Position numbers and translations under genes: made by a program. A model generated the notes under the pieces. It was not told where the DNA came from and did not search any database. It saw only the letters and a list, made by a program, of their open reading frames with translations. This document shows, piece after piece, positions 31,655 through 34,417 of a DNA stretch of 34,417 bases. The stretch's first letter is position 1; each line of letters starts with the position of its first letter. Location: the NCBI GenBank assembly GCA_016840825.1, contig JAEORN010000069.1, positions 1-34,417 of the forward strand, given 5' to 3'. The stretch comes from Candidatus Thorarchaeota archaeon. GTDB lineage: Archaea > Asgardarchaeota > Thorarchaeia > Thorarchaeales > Thorarchaeaceae.

Positions 31655-31790
31655 AACTACTCCTCAGTTCTGTCATTAGACTTGTATTTTGAGTACATCC
31701 ATACTGATTATGATGTCGGTTGAATCTCTTTCGATTAAATAGAGAAGAACTATATGATTTCAAGAGCATAGATTACTAGAGGTATGTAGC

Positions 31791-32108
31791 GTGTCCAATA
31801 CCGACGAAGTGGATTGGGATGAAGTCGCAAAGAGAAGAAACGCAGCACAGAATAGAGAAAATGTAATGGTAATTGCAAACTTTGTTCTTGGAAGCTGCTG
31901 GGCAGTTACATTTGTGTATAGCTTGATGTTATACACTCATGAAGGACTATCTAGCATGCTTGCACCAGATCATGACATTTCTTGGACATTATTTAGCTAT
32001 GGCATGATTGGTAATCTGATATTACTTTCACTGGTTGTTAGTCTAGGCTATTTCGCTCTGAGGTATCATATAAAGAGAGTAAATGAAAGGAATGAGCATA
32101 CTCGATGA
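31791..32108 (+). CDS. Two-helix membrane protein
   Basis: A 105-residue protein with a charged N-terminus (DEVDWDEVAKRR) and two membrane helices (about 27-45 and 68-90), ending in a charged tail (KRVNERNEH). The start is a GTG at 31791 with a GAGGT ribosome site at 31779-31783. An ATG just before it runs straight into a stop, so GTG is the only reasonable start. A TATA-like AACTATATG near 31750 fits a leader of about 16 bases. No family recognised. Confidence 0.6.
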   Translation: MSNTDEVDWDEVAKRRNAAQNRENVMVIANFVLGSCWAVTFVYSLMLYTHEGLSSMLAPDHDISWTLFSYGMIGNLILLSLVVSLGYFALRYHIKRVNERNEHTR

Positions 32109-32267
32109 GTGCTTCAATTTTTACAACATCCAGATTATTACAATTCTTTACAAAAGAGGATGAATGAGTCCATAGAAACTCACAAAACCAGAAGTCACCC
32201 TTTTCCTCGAGAGGGATATTCACAGGAAATATAACATCGAATCTTTCATCTCCAGTTGGTAATCTTA

Positions 32268-32600
32268 ATGACAAAAGAAAGAATTATAGAAGAACTTCGG
32301 AAACTTAAGCGTGTATTCGAGAATCCAGAGCTCAAGACTGAGTTCGAATACTTCAACAAAACCATTCAACTCAACTTTCCAGATATCGATGTTGATGCAT
32401 TTCTTCAGATCGGGAATTCTGCTATTGATGCACTAGGAGTGGGAATTGCTGAAACAGAATTGGGAGTCACGATGGATTCATCAGTCTTCTTTGGAATACT
32501 GGATAAGTCAGTAGATCCAAAGGCTGCATACTCAAATGGTAAGATAGAGGTCCGAGGGGATATTCCCACATTGATGAAACTAGAGAAACTACTTAGCTAG
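32268..32600 (+). CDS. SCP2-like (sterol carrier protein) small protein
   Basis: A 110-residue soluble protein. The pattern of a first helix (IIEELRKLKRVFENPELKT), a central helix with FLQIGNSAIDALGVG and a terminal strand/helix YSNGKIEVRGDIPTLMKLEK matches the SCP2 lipid-binding fold, in which the last helix closes a hydrophobic tunnel. A short GVTMDSSVFFGILD segment lies between. The frame is open from a TTG at 32256, but the ATG at 32268 is the likely start; a TATA-like AAATATAAC near 32226-32234 predicts a leader of about ten bases. A lipid-binding role is the family expectation, not shown here. Confidence 0.6.
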   Translation: MTKERIIEELRKLKRVFENPELKTEFEYFNKTIQLNFPDIDVDAFLQIGNSAIDALGVGIAETELGVTMDSSVFFGILDKSVDPKAAYSNGKIEVRGDIPTLMKLEKLLS

Positions 32601-32703
32601 ACATCTTATGGATTCCATTGCTCCGCCATACAATCATTGAGTTTGCTGGTACTCTCCCATGGCCTCTTATGGTCTGCCCATAGGCCTATAGACAAAAGGA
32701 TAG

Positions 32704-32721
32704 AGAGTCCATTTGGACTCT
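32704..32721 (-). terminator. Hairpin after the DUF6935-like gene (paralogue B)
   Basis: AGAGTCC (32704-32710) and GGACTCT (32715-32721) form a perfect 7-bp stem with a 4-base loop, right after the stop of the minus-strand gene at 32727. On that strand it is followed by CTATCCTTTTG. Likely its transcript end. Confidence 0.6.
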
Positions 32722-32726
32722 TGATT

Positions 32727-33239
32727 CTAGAAATCACCCTTCTCCTGAGGAGTGGGTTTGACACCTGTGCAGACTGAGCTGTACTCCATCAATTTCCACT
32801 GCCCACTGGAATTTTCCCTTACTTGTAGTGGAGTTGGATTGTCCTTGCCGCCACTCTGAATGAATATCTTGTATCCTTTCTGATAGTCCTGCCTACTCAC
32901 AACTGTCATTACCAACTCGGTCTTCTTGTACTTATACCCATTCTCAGGAGTGCCGCCAACATAGGAGGCAGCTATTCTTGGATTCTTCTTGAATTGACCA
33001 ATGAAATATTTAGCACTGCGTCCAAGTTTGAATCCTGATGGACTTTTCTTATCAGGTAGGCAGTGATCTTTGTGAACTAGGATGGTCATCATCGCTTCAG
33101 CTCTCTCGGGATCATCCTCAATGTTAAGCGCAGCAATGATATAGTACATTATTGTGTTCTCAGGCTTTCCAGCATCCTTTTCCCAAGCAGCTTGGAACTT
33201 CTTAAAATCTGTAATCATGGCTTTCTTGACAGTTGCCAA
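32727..33239 (-). CDS. DUF6935-like protein (paralogue B)
   Basis: A 170-residue paralogue of the gene at 29938. Matching blocks are WEKDAGKPENTIMYYIIAAL, SPSGFKLGRSAKYF, SYVGGTPENGY, SGGKDNPTPLQVRENSSGQW and the shared ending GDF. The frame is open from a TTG at 33245, but the second TTG at 33239 gives an N-terminus in register with the MAKVTKSM start of the paralogue, with GGTGAT about eight bases upstream, so I use that. It resembles DUF6935 and its role is unknown. It ends in a hairpin at 32704-32721. Confidence 0.75.
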   Translation of the reverse strand: MATVKKAMITDFKKFQAAWEKDAGKPENTIMYYIIAALNIEDDPERAEAMMTILVHKDHCLPDKKSPSGFKLGRSAKYFIGQFKKNPRIAASYVGGTPENGYKYKKTELVMTVVSRQDYQKGYKIFIQSGGKDNPTPLQVRENSSGQWKLMEYSSVCTGVKPTPQEKGDF

Positions 33240-33245
33240 ATGCAA

Positions 33246-33456
33246 ATCACCGAAAAGTCATATGAAATACATTTGAAAAAGGATTCGTGTATTAATCGCG
33301 TAAGAATTATTTCTTCGTCTGTGCGAAGAGATTTATTAGAAGTTAGCAGATGGATTCTGCTTGACGAATGTTTTTACGTGTTTGGGTTTATTATGAGGTG
33401 CTAGGCTACCAGTATTTTTTGAATATTGGACAACAAGCACACCAAGGCGATCATCC
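33246..33456. other. Intergenic region before the last gene
   Basis: This holds the promoters of the DUF6935-like gene on the minus strand and of the truncated membrane gene on the plus strand (A/T-rich TTTTTTGAATATTGG near 33414-33430). No further gene recognised. Confidence 0.35.
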
Positions 33457-34417
33457 ATGGCGAAAAGTAAAACAAGATTCTTCCTGCCACTACTATTCTA
33501 CATTGTCATAGGAGGTACAGCAGCATCAATTATCTATCTTGCAACAAGTCAAAATCCTCCTACAGATGTAATGGGATTTGAAGCAATACCAACTCAAAAT
33601 CTGATAATGATAATCTTGGGGGCATCTATTCCGATCTTGCTATTGGAGTATTACATTTTTGCCATTCCCTTAGCAGCTGGATTTCTTTTCATTAATAGAA
33701 TTATGAGAGCTGCATCATATGAAATGAACATCATGAACATTGGTCGAGAGTTTAGCGGGAGACACATGATTAGAAGGGCTGCAGCACCTGCATTATTTAG
33801 CGTTGCATTTTCAAACAATCTATTCATTCGGAATTTCATCTTAGACTATGTCAACATTCAAGTTCCAGTGGAAGGATACGCGTTCCTTGCTGAAGCTACA
33901 ATCTCCTTGATGAGTGCTTTGCTGTTCATGCCAATTTCCCTATTGATATTCATGCCCACATGGGTCCTCAATGATTCGGGGATTGTAACTCATCTCAAAG
34001 AGGGAAAATTGACTATTCGTCAATGTCCAGATACGCAAGGAGTTGGACGATGGGTCAGCAATATCTTTGGAGGTTATGCCCTAATTCAATTCCCTATTAC
34101 GATGGTCACTACTCACTTCTATGAGCCTTACATCATTGGAACTAATACACTCACTGAAACTGCGATGATAAACGTCCTTTTGCTAACCATCGGTTTACCC
34201 CTTTTTGTGATGGCATTCATCTTACCGGTTATCGCTTTCAATGAAAGAGCACAAACAAAGATCAGAACAAAGATGGCTGCTATTTCAACGAGATTAGGAG
34301 CGACAATCGTTAGAAAGGAGAGAATTGAAAAAGCACAAAGAATCACTCGAGAAGGTATTCTAACTGAAGAAGGTGGTCGTGAAATCGTCTCTACGGCTAA
34401 AACTATGAATGTATCTA
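33457..34417 (+). CDS. Multi-pass membrane protein, truncated by the window edge
   Basis: An open frame of 320 codons from the ATG at 33457 runs uninterrupted to the end of the window, so the C-terminus is missing. The first helix starts directly after a basic N-terminus (MAKSKTRFFLPLL). Some six membrane helices follow (about 8-28, 48-80, 105-122, 140-170, 205-222 and 238-262). After them comes a basic, amphipathic cytosolic stretch (KTRKERIEKAQRITREG-like, from about 270 to 320). Large loops contain NRIMRAASYEMNIMN and GRHMIRRAAAP. No family is recognised. The composition is that of an integral membrane protein with a cytosolic helical tail. Confidence 0.8.
   Translation, partial: MAKSKTRFFLPLLFYIVIGGTAASIIYLATSQNPPTDVMGFEAIPTQNLIMIILGASIPILLLEYYIFAIPLAAGFLFINRIMRAASYEMNIMNIGREFSGRHMIRRAAAPALFSVAFSNNLFIRNFILDYVNIQVPVEGYAFLAEATISLMSALLFMPISLLIFMPTWVLNDSGIVTHLKEGKLTIRQCPDTQGVGRWVSNIFGGYALIQFPITMVTTHFYEPYIIGTNTLTETAMINVLLLTIGLPLFVMAFILPVIAFNERAQTKIRTKMAAISTRLGATIVRKERIEKAQRITREGILTEEGGREIVSTAKTMNVS

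Noticed and set aside
1..34417. tRNA, rRNA, CRISPR, insertion sequence, phage or plasmid genes
   Set aside because: The intergenic stretches were read for tRNA arms, spaced direct repeats, transposase or integrase motifs, and none was found.

Overview
The window looks like chromosomal DNA of a mesophilic archaeon. The most likely source is an Asgard archaeon of the Thorarchaeota type, but that is inference from gene style and cannot be proved from the sequence. Pointers to Archaea are TATA-like boxes about 25 bp upstream of presumed transcription starts, many leaderless or short-leader genes mixed with genes carrying GGAGG/GGTGA ribosome sites, an archaeal-style winged-helix regulator, and many small multi-pass membrane proteins of unknown family. 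The DNA is moderately AT-rich throughout. I see no tRNA, rRNA, CRISPR array, insertion sequence, integrase or plasmid gene.

Layout. 1-2.1 kb: a TPR-repeat protein, then a broken 5' fragment of the DNA-repair helicase gene uvrB whose Walker A lysine is replaced. 2.1-3.3 kb: small membrane proteins. 3.3-6.9 kb (minus strand): a tight operon of a winged-helix regulator, TldD and TldE, with a remarkable nested palindrome over its promoter. 7-9.9 kb: a membrane-inserted calcineurin-type phosphoesterase, divergent from a tandem GNAT protein (palindrome over its predicted start site) and an iron-sulfur flavoprotein-type reductase. 9.9-13.5 kb: a PH-domain-like membrane protein, a start-less pseudogene copy of a winged-helix regulator, a 4-TM protein, then the intact regulator translationally coupled to a CrtI-like FAD oxidoreductase. 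13.6-19.5 kb: a membrane-anchored beta-domain protein, several membrane proteins, a nitrilase-fold protein with an altered catalytic lysine and its unknown partner, and two tandem paralogous membrane proteins. 19.6-21.6 kb: an M3 oligoendopeptidase. 21.6-29.8 kb: mostly uncharacterised proteins (a TPR/cysteine-cluster protein with a coupled partner, a fucose/arabinose-isomerase-like protein, a flavin reductase-like protein, a zinc-ribbon-like protein, a 7-TM protein). 29.9-33.2 kb: two DUF6935-like paralogues around a PLP aminotransferase, a 2-TM protein and an SCP2-like protein. The right edge cuts a long multi-pass membrane protein gene that begins at 33457.

How the genes work together. The only clear functional units are the regulator-tldD-tldE operon (intracellular peptide proteolysis), the regulator-oxidoreductase pair at 11504-13506, the coupled pair at 23185-24182, and probably the 15411-16858 pair. 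Two cytosolic peptidase systems (TldD/E and M3) lie in one window, but nothing links them beyond proximity. Most other genes look like single transcription units.

The most interesting non-coding signals are perfect inverted repeats placed on predicted promoters (6860-6908, 8283-8302, 10513-10531, 10547-10566, 11444-11463, 17615-17631) and perfect hairpins placed right after stop codons (14639-14661, 29104-29127, 32704-32721). No clearly new multi-gene defence or mobile system was found.
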